Shown: one piece after another, positions 35,025 to 43,354 of the stretch
How the letters are laid out: each line of letters opens with the position of its first letter
Numbering within the stretch: the stretch's first letter is position 1
Source of the DNA: Mycolicibacterium fortuitum subsp. fortuitum
GTDB taxonomy: Bacteria; Actinomycetota; Actinomycetes; Mycobacteriales; Mycobacteriaceae
Direction of reading: 5' to 3'
Assembly: GCF_022179545.1 (NCBI RefSeq)
Contig: NZ_AP025518.1
Coordinates: 4,774,001-4,838,000 of the forward strand
Length of the DNA: 64,000 nucleotides
Translations under genes and position numbers: made by a program
The notes under the pieces: model-generated
The model's database searches: none
What the model was told of the DNA's origin: nothing
The model's input: the letters and a program-made list of their open reading frames with translations, nothing else

Positions 35025-35438
35025 TCAGCGGTGATTCCAGGCGCCGCCGGCCTTGCCGTGAATGGCAGCGCCGCCACCCTTGCCGTTGGCCAAACCGCCA
35101 CCGGGATATCCCTTGCTCCAATCGTGACCGGCCCACGCGCCGCCGGGCCACGGGCTGACGAGGGGCGGGATCCCCGCACCGGAGCCGCCAGAGGTGGCGG
35201 CGTCTGCAATGCCCGAGATGACGGATGTCACCGGATCGCTACCGACCTTGGTGAACGGAGCCTTTTTACCCCCGGGGCTGACCGGCGCCACCGGATCGCT
35301 GCCGACCTTCGTGACGGGTCCAGCGGCATTGGCCACCGCACCCGAGCCGAGGATCCCGGCGACCGCCACCGCGCCGGCCGCCACGATCACGCCGGCCATG
35401 CGCTTGACCTTGTCCAGTCTTTCCCTTGTTGCCGCCAT
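35025..35438 (-). CDS. Small secreted Trp/Gly-rich protein, paralogue 2
   Basis: A 137-residue secreted protein. The signal peptide (DKVKRMAGVIVAAGAVAVAGILGSGAVA, cleavage near residue 38) resembles paralogue 1. A duplicated TKVGSDPV unit (42-49 and about 62-69) follows, then SPWPGGAWAGHDWSKG, YPGGGLANGKGGG and a terminal KAGGAWNHR. The last motif equals the end of paralogue 1. The function is unknown. The promoter overlaps a 16-base inverted repeat (35491-35506), hinting at a specific repressor. CAAAGGAAACG is the ribosome-binding region of the ATG at 35438. Confidence 0.7.
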   Translation of the reverse strand: MAATRERLDKVKRMAGVIVAAGAVAVAGILGSGAVANAAGPVTKVGSDPVAPVSPGGKKAPFTKVGSDPVTSVISGIADAATSGGSGAGIPPLVSPWPGGAWAGHDWSKGYPGGGLANGKGGGAAIHGKAGGAWNHR

Positions 35439-35488
35439 GGTCGTTTCCTTTGCCCGACCCGGTACTGCCACCAGGTCCCATGGCAACA

Positions 35489-35506
35489 ATGTTACTGACT
35501 GGTAAC
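35489..35506. promoter_or_regulatory. Operator overlapping the -10 element of secreted protein 2
   Basis: The inverted repeat GTTAC (35491-35495) / GTAAC (35502-35506) with a 6-base spacer overlaps a TAACAT -10 hexamer (minus strand, 35489-35494). A bound dimer would block the promoter. The regulator is unknown. Confidence 0.5.
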
Positions 35507-35644
35507 TAAGGCGATCAAGCACTTGAGACCACCGTCATATCGACGAAGGAACGCAACGCAGAACACCTTTGGGCAAACGCCACACGCCCCCGGTGCGAGG
35601 CATGGAAATCGGGGCGACAAATTTGCTGCCGCGCGGCGGAGGCC

Positions 35645-36886
35645 CTAAGCGCGCAGGGTTGACGGGATCAGCGGCTCATCGAGCAGCCGCCCGAAGCGCT
35701 CCGTCAACGTCACTCCGGCGGGGCGGTCGTCCAACCACCCGCGCAACAACCGGTACCCCTCGATGTAGGTGCTGGTGTAGGCCCGCCACAGCGGCGAGGA
35801 CAGGAACCGCAGCGACTGCCTGGCCCGATCGTCGTCGACCAGCAGCCAGCGCTTGAGGAACTCCACCACCTCGTCGACGTCGCGATGCTCGTCGTGCAGC
35901 ATCAGCGCAGCGTCCTGGCGTACGTCGGCCAAGCCGGCGACTGCCTCCGAGATCGCCTCGGCACGCTCTCCGTCGAAGCGAAGTCCCAGGTCGGCGTAGA
36001 TGTCGGTAGCCCACCGGCCCCATCCCGGCCCGACGATGGCGTGCAACGCCAGGTCGGCCAGACCCTCGGCCATCAGGCATTGCGGGGTGTTGACGAGGAA
36101 GATCGTCTGTTCCAGTTCCCCGTCACGGGCCACCAGGCCCGCCTCCTTGCGGCAGTGCTCGGTGTGGTGGCCCGGGTAGGACTCGTGGGCCACCAGGCGG
36201 GGCAGGTTCGCCATCTGTTGCTTGAGGTCGGCGTTGACTGCGACGGTCGACTTGTAGTCGCCCAGGTAGTAGTTGAACCCCGACCAGGGTTTGTCGGTGA
36301 CCACCTCGTAGGTGATGGTCTCGGTCTCCGGCAGCGGATACGCGGCGCGCACCTTGTCGCGCAGTGCCGAGGAGAACGCGTGGATGCACTCCTCCAGCCG
36401 GGCCGGAGGGATCTCGTCTCCGGTGCGGTGCGCCTGGATCCGCTCGGCCAGTGGGCCGGTGCCACCGAGGGCCTCGTCGAGCTGGACGTGGGCCTGCCGG
36501 TATTTCTCCGGATCGCCCTTGCTGATCCGGACGTCGAAATAGGCCTGCACCTCGTCGACGAAGCCGACCTGCTCACCGGCGAACTTGCGGCCCGCACAGT
36601 TGAGCGCCCTCAGGTGCGCGGCAATGTATTCGGCACGGTCGCGGTCGAGGTCGTCGGGGATCTGGGCCAGCAGCCGGTCCGCCTGACGAGCGAGGTCGGC
36701 CGGGTCGGGCGCAGGCTCGTTCTCGACCACACGACGCAGCTGCGGGTCGCCGGTGAACGAATCGACATAACCCTCCTCGACCCGGTCGAAACGCAGTCCG
36801 AGGAGCAGGTACTCGCGAATGAGAGTGGCCGAGTCCGTCACTGTGCCGGTTCCGGAGCCCGTCTTTTTCTCGATCCCGTTAGCCAT
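35645..36886 (-). CDS. DUF885 family (putative zinc metallopeptidase) protein
   Basis: A 413-residue cytoplasmic protein of the DUF885 family. The metal motif is [12 protein letters not shown] (HExxxH-like: His-Glu then His-His) at about residue 220, and the downstream Glu ([10 protein letters not shown]) supplies a third ligand, the layout of gluzincin-like peptidases. The remainder is helical. Function in mycobacteria is not known to me. A TACGGT -10 hexamer lies exactly 7 nt upstream of the ATG at 36886 (leaderless), and the gene shares a 30-base divergent promoter region with coaA. Confidence 0.82.
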   Translation of the reverse strand: MANGIEKKTGSGTGTVTDSATLIREYLLLGLRFDRVEEGYVDSFTGDPQLRRVVENEPAPDPADLARQADRLLAQIPDDLDRDRAEYIAAHLRALNCAGRKFAGEQVGFVDEVQAYFDVRISKGDPEKYRQAHVQLDEALGGTGPLAERIQAHRTGDEIPPARLEECIHAFSSALRDKVRAAYPLPETETITYEVVTDKPWSGFNYYLGDYKSTVAVNADLKQQMANLPRLVAHESYPGHHTEHCRKEAGLVARDGELEQTIFLVNTPQCLMAEGLADLALHAIVGPGWGRWATDIYADLGLRFDGERAEAISEAVAGLADVRQDAALMLHDEHRDVDEVVEFLKRWLLVDDDRARQSLRFLSSPLWRAYTSTYIEGYRLLRGWLDDRPAGVTLTERFGRLLDEPLIPSTLRA

Positions 36887-36893
36887 GCCCCCA

Positions 36894-36899
36894 ACCGTA
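36894..36899 (-). promoter_or_regulatory. Leaderless -10 element of the DUF885 gene
   Basis: TACGGT followed by 7 nt and the ATG at 36886. On the opposite strand, an AAGACT hexamer 6 nt before the coaA ATG at 36917 is the weaker partner of this compact divergent promoter. Confidence 0.5.
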
Positions 36900-36916
36900 G
36901 ATGTAAGACTGATCGG

Positions 36917-37855
36917 ATGCCGCGGCCGAGCGAGCCGAGCCCCTATGTGGAGTTCGACCGAAGTCAATGGCGTGCACTGCGCATGTCGACACCGCTGAAA
37001 CTCACCGAGGACGAACTGCTGCGCCTGCGGGGTATGGGCGAGAAACTCGACATTCTTGAGGTCGAAGAGGTTTACCTGCCGCTGGCCCGTCTGATTCACC
37101 TGCAGGTGGCCGCCCGCCAGCGGTTGTTCGCCGCGACCGCGGAGTTCCTCGGTGAGCCACAGCAGAATCCGGACCGCCCGGTGCCGTTCGTCATCGGCGT
37201 GGCAGGCAGTGTCGCGGTCGGGAAATCGACCACCGCCCGTGTGCTGCAGGCCCTGTTGGCCCGTTGGGGTCACCACCCCCGGGTGGATCTGGTGACCACC
37301 GACGGTTTCCTGTATCCGAACAAGGAGCTGAACCGCCGGAACCTGATGCACCGCAAGGGCTTCCCGGAGAGTTACGACCGGCGCGGGCTGATGCGGTTCG
37401 TCACCGCGGTGAAATCGGGCGCCGACGAGGTCTGCGCACCGGTGTACTCACACCTGCTCTACGACATCGTGCCGGGCGAGAAGCAGGTCGTGCGTCATCC
37501 GGACATCCTGATCCTGGAGGGCCTCAACGTCCTGCAGACCGGGCCTGCGTTGATGGTCTCTGACCTTTTCGACTTCTCTGTGTACGTCGACGCGCGCATC
37601 GAGGACATCGAGCAGTGGTACATCTCCCGATTCCTCACGATGCGTTCGACGGCCTTCGCCGACCCGGCATCGCACTTCCATCACTACTCGACCTTGACCG
37701 ACGAACAGGCCGTGTTCGCCGCACGCGACATCTGGCATTCGATCAACCGGCCCAACCTGATCGAGAACATACTGCCGACCCGGCCGCGGGCCACGCTGGT
37801 GCTGCGCAAGGACTCCGACCATTCGATCAACCGGTTGCGGCTGCGCAAGCTCTAG
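36917..37855 (+). CDS. coaA: Pantothenate kinase type I
   Basis: A 312-residue kinase, the length of M. tuberculosis CoaA (Rv1092c). It phosphorylates pantothenate with ATP, the first and regulated step of CoA synthesis. Walker A is [17 protein letters not shown], followed by [13 protein letters not shown] (catalytic Asp) and [24 protein letters not shown] and [11 protein letters not shown], with the C-terminal RADLILHK-like region replaced by [24 protein letters not shown]. The start at 36917 is preceded by a weak AAGACT -10 with 6 nt spacing. Its stop shares CTAG with the convergent monooxygenase gene. Confidence 0.96.
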   Translation: MPRPSEPSPYVEFDRSQWRALRMSTPLKLTEDELLRLRGMGEKLDILEVEEVYLPLARLIHLQVAARQRLFAATAEFLGEPQQNPDRPVPFVIGVAGSVAVGKSTTARVLQALLARWGHHPRVDLVTTDGFLYPNKELNRRNLMHRKGFPESYDRRGLMRFVTAVKSGADEVCAPVYSHLLYDIVPGEKQVVRHPDILILEGLNVLQTGPALMVSDLFDFSVYVDARIEDIEQWYISRFLTMRSTAFADPASHFHHYSTLTDEQAVFAARDIWHSINRPNLIENILPTRPRATLVLRKDSDHSINRLRLRKL

Positions 37856-39306
37856 CCGCTCAGGCTGGTGCTGTTCAGCGTGCCGCACCGCACATCGAAG
37901 CGCTCTGCCACGGTGTCGAGGGTGCGCCGCAGGTGGTCGCGGTCTCGATGACGGGTCGCCATGAATCGGGCAGTGCCCACCAACTGGCGCGGCATCGGAT
38001 ACCAGCGATTGAAGTCCAGACCACAGTCACGGAACACCTTGGCCGGCATCGCATCCGAGATGAGGCTCAGGTTGTACTGAGCGAGGGTGAACATCGCATA
38101 CACCAGCGCCTTCTTGGACTTTTGCGCCAGGTCCTGCAGATCGAGTTCATAGAGTGGGACCGTGTTCAGTTTGCCCGAAAACATCAGGTGCGTCGCGAAG
38201 TACGCCGCAAACGACGTCAGATGCAAAACAGCCGAACGCATTTGAACCGACAGGATGGAGCCATCACCGGAAACATACGGCTCGTAGGGGTACTCGCCCT
38301 TGGTGAGGTATCCGGTGCAGTTCACGATCCAACTGCCCGGCGTGACGGCTTTTCTGGCCCCGCTGCGGAGCACCAGTTCGGCAGAGCCGTTGTTGTCGAC
38401 GACGTCGACGAGGTGGTCCATCACCACATCGTTCAGACCCGCGACGATGGCGGTGTTCTCGGCCTCCGAGAGGACGCCGGCGACATAATGATCGGCTTGC
38501 TGTGTCGGGCAGGTGCCGTAGGCCGAGCGGAACCACCGAGCAACCTCGTCCTCGTTGGTGCCGTCGAAGAGCCGGGTCATATCGATGGACATCTTGGTCA
38601 ACGAGGTCCCACCCGCCCAGCGCCGGGCACCGGCAGGGAAAAACTGATCCCGGCTGGCGAAGAAGGTCCCCGAGCCCGCCACCAGGTTCACCTCGCGTCC
38701 AGGACTCGACGTGATCAGCGCGTGTGCGGTGTCCATGGCGGTCTTGCCGCTGCCGATCACCCATACCGGGGCATTGCTGTCGTGTATGTCCCCGGAGCGG
38801 ACATCACACGAGTCCGGTGACACGGACTGCACGCGTTCGCTGGACAGCTCGAGCGCTTCGTTGGGCGTTACCCGCACGCCGTAGGCCTTGATCAATCGCT
38901 CGGCTTGGATGGTGTGCAGTTGCCCGTCCGCGTCCCGGCAGGTGACCTGTACGGCACCACCGCCGGCATCAGCGGACTGGAAATCCCAGCCGTAGCGTTC
39001 TTCGACCCGCACCCGTTGCTTGATCTGCTGCAGGCAGTAACTGAAATGGTCGAGCACCTCGCGTTTGGTCGCCAGGTAGGAAGGCTCCCGGCCGAGGGTC
39101 CACTTGATGTTGCCTGCGGTGAACATGGGGTGGGGCTGGTGCAGCCGCACATACGGATACGTGTCCACCCACATTCCACCGACCCGGGGACGACGGTCGA
39201 TCAGGATGATCTTCTGATCGGGTCTGAGGTACGTGCTGGCCACGAACAGCGCGTTCATGCCGCACAGGCCGGCACCGACAATGCAAACGTCACAATCTTC
39301 TGGCAT
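37852..39306 (-). CDS. Flavin-containing monooxygenase-like protein
   Basis: A 484-residue FAD/NAD(P)-binding protein. The N-terminal FAD motif is [13 protein letters not shown], followed by [24 protein letters not shown] (FAD-proximal), a second nucleotide motif, [13 protein letters not shown], for NAD(P), and [14 protein letters not shown] late in the chain. The C-terminal 130 residues hold hydrophobic helices. It resembles flavoprotein monooxygenases and ketone-oxidising relatives; the substrate is unknown and the canonical FxGxxxHxxxW monooxygenase fingerprint is not obvious. The start is the ATG at 39306. It is convergent with coaA, sharing the 4-base CTAG. Confidence 0.82.
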   Translation of the reverse strand: MPEDCDVCIVGAGLCGMNALFVASTYLRPDQKIILIDRRPRVGGMWVDTYPYVRLHQPHPMFTAGNIKWTLGREPSYLATKREVLDHFSYCLQQIKQRVRVEERYGWDFQSADAGGGAVQVTCRDADGQLHTIQAERLIKAYGVRVTPNEALELSSERVQSVSPDSCDVRSGDIHDSNAPVWVIGSGKTAMDTAHALITSSPGREVNLVAGSGTFFASRDQFFPAGARRWAGGTSLTKMSIDMTRLFDGTNEDEVARWFRSAYGTCPTQQADHYVAGVLSEAENTAIVAGLNDVVMDHLVDVVDNNGSAELVLRSGARKAVTPGSWIVNCTGYLTKGEYPYEPYVSGDGSILSVQMRSAVLHLTSFAAYFATHLMFSGKLNTVPLYELDLQDLAQKSKKALVYAMFTLAQYNLSLISDAMPAKVFRDCGLDFNRWYPMPRQLVGTARFMATRHRDRDHLRRTLDTVAERFDVRCGTLNSTSLSG

Positions 39307-39317
39307 CGCGAATCTCC

Positions 39318-39384
39318 CGGGTAGCGCCGTTTGAGCTCAGTGTGGGCGCGTGCGGTCGCCGCGCCATGAGTAGTGCGCTACCCG
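39318..39384. repeat. Inverted repeat upstream of the flavoprotein gene
   Basis: CGGGTAGCGC (39318-39327) and GCGCTACCCG (39375-39384) are perfect reverse complements 47 bases apart, in the gap between the hypothetical gene at 39404 and the flavoprotein start. It could be a terminator for the former or an operator of the latter. Confidence 0.45.
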
Positions 39385-39403
39385 AGTTTCAAGGGTGGAT
39401 GGC

Positions 39404-39976
39404 TCAGGCGCGTTCCCAGCCGCCCCAGTCGTTGCCGACGAATCGTTGCCCGTCGGGAATCACGAAGTGGTGCAGAAACACCTGGAGCGCGGGCTGCATC
39501 CGCTGGTGCAGGTCCGTCATCGCGTTGACCAACTCGGGGGTCATCGGGTCCTCCCCCTCCGGCTTCTTCGGGGGGATCAGCCCCAGGTGGAGCGCCATCT
39601 CCAGCTGGTAGAAGGTGAAATCGCCGTACGGCCGCTTGGGATCACAACCGGGCACCTCCTCGTCGAAGTAGGGATCGGACAGTTCCCAACTCATCCGGGC
39701 CAGCAGGGTTCGGTGCTGACCGGTGAAATCGAAGGTACTGAATTCGGGCAGGTCCTCGACGAACAGCGAGTATTCGTGGTCGGCCGGTGGCCGCTGATAC
39801 GTGTATTCGCCTGCCGCACAGACACCGAACCCCGCGGCGATGCGCAGCAGATCGAGGTCGCCCGGCTCGGTCTCCCAGTCCGGCGCGAAACACGGTGCGC
39901 CCACTTCCGTTCCGTCCCAACCGACCCGTACCATCCGCAACCGCTCGGTGTGCTCCGGCGCCCACTGCAATTCCAC
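39404..39976 (-). CDS. Hypothetical acidic protein
   Basis: A 190-residue cytoplasmic protein without a family I recognise. It starts MELQWAPEHTERLRMVRVGWDG, contains GFGVCAAGEYTYQRPPADHEYSLFVEDLP and FTGQHRTLLARMSW, and ends GQRFVGNDWGGWERA. It is aromatic- and acid-rich, with no signal peptide or membrane segment. The start is the ATG at 39976; no other evidence fixes it. The 3' flank carries the inverted repeat at 39318-39384. Confidence 0.65.
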   Translation of the reverse strand: MELQWAPEHTERLRMVRVGWDGTEVGAPCFAPDWETEPGDLDLLRIAAGFGVCAAGEYTYQRPPADHEYSLFVEDLPEFSTFDFTGQHRTLLARMSWELSDPYFDEEVPGCDPKRPYGDFTFYQLEMALHLGLIPPKKPEGEDPMTPELVNAMTDLHQRMQPALQVFLHHFVIPDGQRFVGNDWGGWERA

Positions 39977-40041
39977 CGGGTCATTATCTCGTCAGAAGGT
40001 GCCCAGAGCCGTGGGCTCTGGGCACCGGAGGGGTCTGACGA

Positions 40042-40452
40042 TCAGGCCGGGATCCGCCGGACCCCGACGTACTGCAGTTCGGCCATTGCCAGCGTGTAGA
40101 TGCCTGCCCCGATGACGACCACGACGCCCGCGGTGGTCAGCGCCATGGTGAACACAGCCACCAGGGCGATCACGGTGCAGGCTGCGTTGGCGATCACGGT
40201 GCCGATGCCGGCCGGACGCACCCGCTCGATTCCGGCGAGGGCGAACACGGCGACGCCGTAGAGCACCGAGAAGATGCCGACGCCGTACTCGACGGATTTC
40301 GGTAGCCCGGTGAGATCGGCGAACCAACCGGCCGCGGCCAGCAGTGCGATCCCGCCGATGCCGACGAGCACTGCGTCCAGTCGCATGGCCAGGCGCAACA
40401 GCGAATCAGTTCCCTTCGTGATGCCTGCTCCGGCGGTGGTGATGGCGGTCAT
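40042..40452 (-). CDS. Four-helix membrane protein, paralogue A
   Basis: A 136-residue integral membrane protein with four hydrophobic segments (LDAVLVGIGGIALLAAAGWFADL; SVEYGVGIFSVLYGVAVFALAGI; IGTVIANAACTVIALVAVFTMALT; AGVVVVIGAGIYTLAMAELQY) and an N-terminal LLRLAMRLDA motif. It is clearly a paralogue of the gene at 40574 (same LLRxAxRxDA start, VGIGxxxxN segment and LQYxGVRR end). The function is unknown. The ATG at 40452 follows AGAAGGAGAA, a good ribosome-binding site. Confidence 0.72.
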   Translation of the reverse strand: MTAITTAGAGITKGTDSLLRLAMRLDAVLVGIGGIALLAAAGWFADLTGLPKSVEYGVGIFSVLYGVAVFALAGIERVRPAGIGTVIANAACTVIALVAVFTMALTTAGVVVVIGAGIYTLAMAELQYVGVRRIPA

Positions 40453-40512
40453 GATTCTCCTTCTCTGGTGATGGTGTTCCGGTGATGCATTCGGGTCGAA
40501 CGGGTGGAGCAC

Positions 40513-40558
40513 GGTGCGGGGCGACGCGCCGTAACCTCTTCCGGCGGCACCCCGCACC
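40513..40558 (-). terminator. Hairpin after paralogue B
   Basis: GGTGCGGGG (40513-40521) and CCCCGCACC (40550-40558) form a 9-bp stem with a 28-base loop containing a further GCGCCG/CGGCGG stem. It lies 16 bases past the stop of the 40574 gene and ahead of the 40452 start, suggesting reduced read-through between the two paralogues. Confidence 0.5.
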
Positions 40559-40573
40559 GGCTCCCGGAAGGAG

Positions 40574-40999
40574 TCACGCCAGACGGCGCACTCCGCGGTA
40601 TTGCAGCCAGGCCAGTACTGCCGTGGCACTGACGAAGCCGAGCACCAGTTCGGTGCCGGTACCGGTCAACCGCCACCACCCGGCCGCGATTGCGGCGACC
40701 GTGGTGAGCGCGAAGGCCACGTTGCCGGTGAGGACGCCGATGCCCACTCGCCGGATGCGGCGGGCGGCGGCGAGGACGTACAGCAATGCGCCGTAGCCGA
40801 CCAGCGCTGCGCCCACGACCCACCCGGCGGTGGCCGAAAGTCCCGCGACTCGTGCCAGCTGATCGGCAACCATCGAGACCAGCAGGCCGACGCCCGCGCA
40901 CACCGTGGCGTCGGCGCGCAGGGCGAAGCGCAGCAGGGAATCGTGTGGCGCCGCAGCGGTTGTGGGGTCGGCCAGTGGTTGATTCAGCGTGGCGGTCAT
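40574..40999 (-). CDS. Four-helix membrane protein, paralogue B
   Basis: A 141-residue membrane protein with four hydrophobic segments and the motifs LLRFALRADATVCAGVG, RRVGIGVLTGNVAFALTTVAAIAA and WLQYRGVRRLA, matching paralogue A over its length. The pair is a tandem duplication on the same strand. The function is unknown; four-helix proteins of this kind occur in actinobacteria near envelope or stress genes. The ATG at 40999 was chosen because upstream in-frame sequence is not membrane-like; it has CCGAGGAGCCC upstream as ribosome-binding site. Confidence 0.72.
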   Translation of the reverse strand: MTATLNQPLADPTTAAAPHDSLLRFALRADATVCAGVGLLVSMVADQLARVAGLSATAGWVVGAALVGYGALLYVLAAARRIRRVGIGVLTGNVAFALTTVAAIAAGWWRLTGTGTELVLGFVSATAVLAWLQYRGVRRLA

Positions 41000-41124
41000 G
41001 TCGGGCTCCTCGGCGATGAGGGTGTCGATGGTGGAACACCTCCGACACTGCTCACCGGCCGCTGCCAGATCGACGCCAAACACTGCCAAGCACTGCCAAC
41101 CGCAGGTCAGCGCGGGTGGCCGCG

Positions 41125-42486
41125 TCAGTCGTTGGCCGCGACCAGGGTGCCGCGCAGGTCCGCGGCGATCACGCGCGCGGCGGCATTCTGCCAGTTGTGC
41201 AGAGAGCGCTGCGGCACCTCGGTGACAAACCACTGCCAGGCTTGGCGGGCGACGGGGTCCAGGCCGGCGGCGGTGGCGTTCTGCGCATAGGCGCGGACCC
41301 CGACGACGTAGGGGAAATACAACGAGTTGTAGTGGCGCCATTGCTCGGTGGTGCCGAAGTCGCCGCCGTCGCGCGGCTTGAGCGCGGCGATGCGATCGGC
41401 CAGCAACGCCTTGAGTTCGTTGGCGCGTTCCAGGGGCTGATCGGGTGCCCCGCGTTGAGCGAGCCGGTCGTCGATGGTCGGCAGCGCCGTGAGCGGGCTG
41501 GCCACCAGCTTGGACAGATCGCCGTAATGACCGAGCGCGCGGCGGGTGAGCCTGGCGAAGGCGTCGTCGTCGATGGCGCCCAACGGGTGGTCCGAACGCA
41601 ACGGCAGCGCGGCCTCGGTCTGACGCAGCGCTTCGCGGTCGGCGCGCAGGCCCGGGGACCGGGAGAAGGCCAGCCGGTCGAACAGACCGGCGAGCGGATC
41701 GGCCAGCACCTCCACCGCGACCGCGACAGCCAGGCTGGTGAACAGCAGGATCGTCATCACGGTGCGACCGATCCCGGCGTCGAGCACGACCATGCCGATC
41801 AGCGCCTGTACGGCGAACGGCACCGCGATCACCAGCGTCCCGATGATCGAGCGGCGCATATCGGCACGTACCGCCTGGCCTTCGTCGAAGGCGTCCCAGA
41901 TCGCGACCGCCACGCCGAGCAGCGCGACGTCGAATCCCGTCGATGCCAGGGCCAGCCAGCTCGGTACCAGCCCGAGCGGAATCACCAGGATCGCGTTGCC
42001 CAGCGCGAAGAACAGCGTCGCGACGATGATGAATCCCACCACCGATCCAGGTTTCGCACCTCCGAGCACGGCCTTGACCATGGCGCCCAGCGAGGACAGC
42101 GAGATCACCGCGAACATCACCCAGTGACCGGTCCGCAACGGGCCATCGACGCTGCCCGCCAGTGCCGCCCCGGCGAAGGCCAGAACCGCCACGGTGACGA
42201 TCGCCGCGATCTCACCCGCTCGGGACCGGAAGGTATCGGACGGGCGGGCGAGTTCGACCATGACCGCGAACCAGGCGATGCCGGGCAGGGCGACCAGGTA
42301 GATCTCGATGCGGCTGAGCACTTCCGAGCCGGTGACCAAGCGGACCGCGTCGAGCGCGACCACCACCGCGAAGCTGCTCAGCCCGAGTGCGGCGAGTACC
42401 AGGACGGGCTTACGCGGGTCCCGGGCGAGCAGATACAGACCCAGCCACCAGCTGAGCGTGAAGACCACTGCCGACAGCGCAGCCAT
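41125..42486 (-). CDS. Polytopic membrane protein with C-terminal soluble domain
   Basis: A 453-residue protein that I do not recognise. The first about 260 residues form seven or eight membrane helices (AVVFTLSWWLGLYLLA; PVLVLAALGLSSFAVVVALDAVRLV; YLVALPGIAWFAVMVELA; IAAIVTVAVLAFAGAALAG and more). The C-terminal about 190 residues are soluble, with a helical ALRQTEAALPLRSDHP region and a tail including WRHYNSLYFPYVVGVRAYAQNATAA and PQRSLHNWQNAAARVIAADLR. It lies 20 bases downstream of the prenyltransferase gene on the same strand, so a link with lipid carriers is possible. Confidence 0.65.
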   Translation of the reverse strand: MAALSAVVFTLSWWLGLYLLARDPRKPVLVLAALGLSSFAVVVALDAVRLVTGSEVLSRIEIYLVALPGIAWFAVMVELARPSDTFRSRAGEIAAIVTVAVLAFAGAALAGSVDGPLRTGHWVMFAVISLSSLGAMVKAVLGGAKPGSVVGFIIVATLFFALGNAILVIPLGLVPSWLALASTGFDVALLGVAVAIWDAFDEGQAVRADMRRSIIGTLVIAVPFAVQALIGMVVLDAGIGRTVMTILLFTSLAVAVAVEVLADPLAGLFDRLAFSRSPGLRADREALRQTEAALPLRSDHPLGAIDDDAFARLTRRALGHYGDLSKLVASPLTALPTIDDRLAQRGAPDQPLERANELKALLADRIAALKPRDGGDFGTTEQWRHYNSLYFPYVVGVRAYAQNATAAGLDPVARQAWQWFVTEVPQRSLHNWQNAAARVIAADLRGTLVAAND

Positions 42487-42506
42487 GGTTCAAGTTTGGC
42501 ACGCCC

Positions 42507-43298
42507 CTACTTGCCGAAGCGACGATGCCGGGCGGTGTAATCGCGCAACGCGCGCAGGAAGTCCACGCGGCGGAATGCCGGCCAGTACGCCTCGGTGAAC
42601 CACATCTCCGAATATGCGCTCTGCCACAACAGGAATCCGGACAGACGTTGCTCACCTGAGGTGCGGATGACGAGGTCCGGGTCGGGCTGCCCGGAGGTGT
42701 AGAGGTTCTCCGAGATCCCGTCGACCGTGACGGCTTCAACGAGCTGCTCGGCCGTGGCACCGTTCGCCAGTTCCTTGGACAGCAGTGACCGCACGGCATC
42801 GACGATCTCCTGGCGTCCGCCGTAGGCGACGGCGACGTTCACATGAAACTTCCCGTTCCTGCCGTTGGTGGATTCGACGGCCTCGCGCAACCGTCGGGCC
42901 GGCTCCTCCCCCAACAACTCCAGGTCGCCGACGGTGCGCACGCTCCAGGTGTTCGTCGGGGCGCAGATCTCCTCGACCACGTCGGTGATGATCTCGATCA
43001 GGGCTGACAGCTCTTCGGGATCACGTTGCAGGTTCTCGGTCGACAGCAGGTACACCGTCGTCATCTCGATGCCGGCGGCCTGACACCAGCGCAGCATCTC
43101 GGCGATCTTGGCCGCGCCCATCCGGTAACCGATGCTGACGTCGTCGTAACCTGCGTCACGCGCCCACCGACGGTTCCCGTCGCACAGCACCGCGATATGG
43201 CGGGGCAGTTCGGATCTGGACTGCGCCAGTTCCTGACGCAACCGCATCTCGTAGAGCCGATAGGCCGGTTCTTTGAGCCGCGGGGGAATGATGTCCAC
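42507..43298 (-). CDS. Short-chain Z-isoprenyl diphosphate synthase (Rv1086-like)
   Basis: A 263-residue cis-prenyltransferase, soluble and membrane-associated. The conserved motif IAVLCDGNRRWARDAG contains catalytic Asp40, and TVYLLSTENLQRDPEEL, VAYGGRQEIVDAV, PDPDLVIRTSGEQRLSGFLLWQSAYSEMWF complete the UPP-synthase family. Rv1086 of M. tuberculosis makes omega,E,Z-farnesyl diphosphate, the primer for decaprenyl phosphate used in arabinogalactan and peptidoglycan assembly. The GTG at 43298 gives MDIIPPRLKEPAYRL, close to the Rv1086 start; a TAGTCT hexamer lies 8 nt upstream. It probably heads an operon with the 41125 gene. Confidence 0.93.
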   Translation of the reverse strand: MDIIPPRLKEPAYRLYEMRLRQELAQSRSELPRHIAVLCDGNRRWARDAGYDDVSIGYRMGAAKIAEMLRWCQAAGIEMTTVYLLSTENLQRDPEELSALIEIITDVVEEICAPTNTWSVRTVGDLELLGEEPARRLREAVESTNGRNGKFHVNVAVAYGGRQEIVDAVRSLLSKELANGATAEQLVEAVTVDGISENLYTSGQPDPDLVIRTSGEQRLSGFLLWQSAYSEMWFTEAYWPAFRRVDFLRALRDYTARHRRFGK

Positions 43299-43354
43299 GA
43301 GAGTCCAGACTACTGTGAGCGTCGGGGTACACCACGGTTCTCAATGGAGGTGAC

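Noticed and set aside
42487..42506. Promoter for the 41125 membrane protein in the gap after the prenyltransferase
   Set aside because: The gap is 20 bases with no TANNNT at leaderless distance, so cotranscription from the prenyltransferase gene is simpler.
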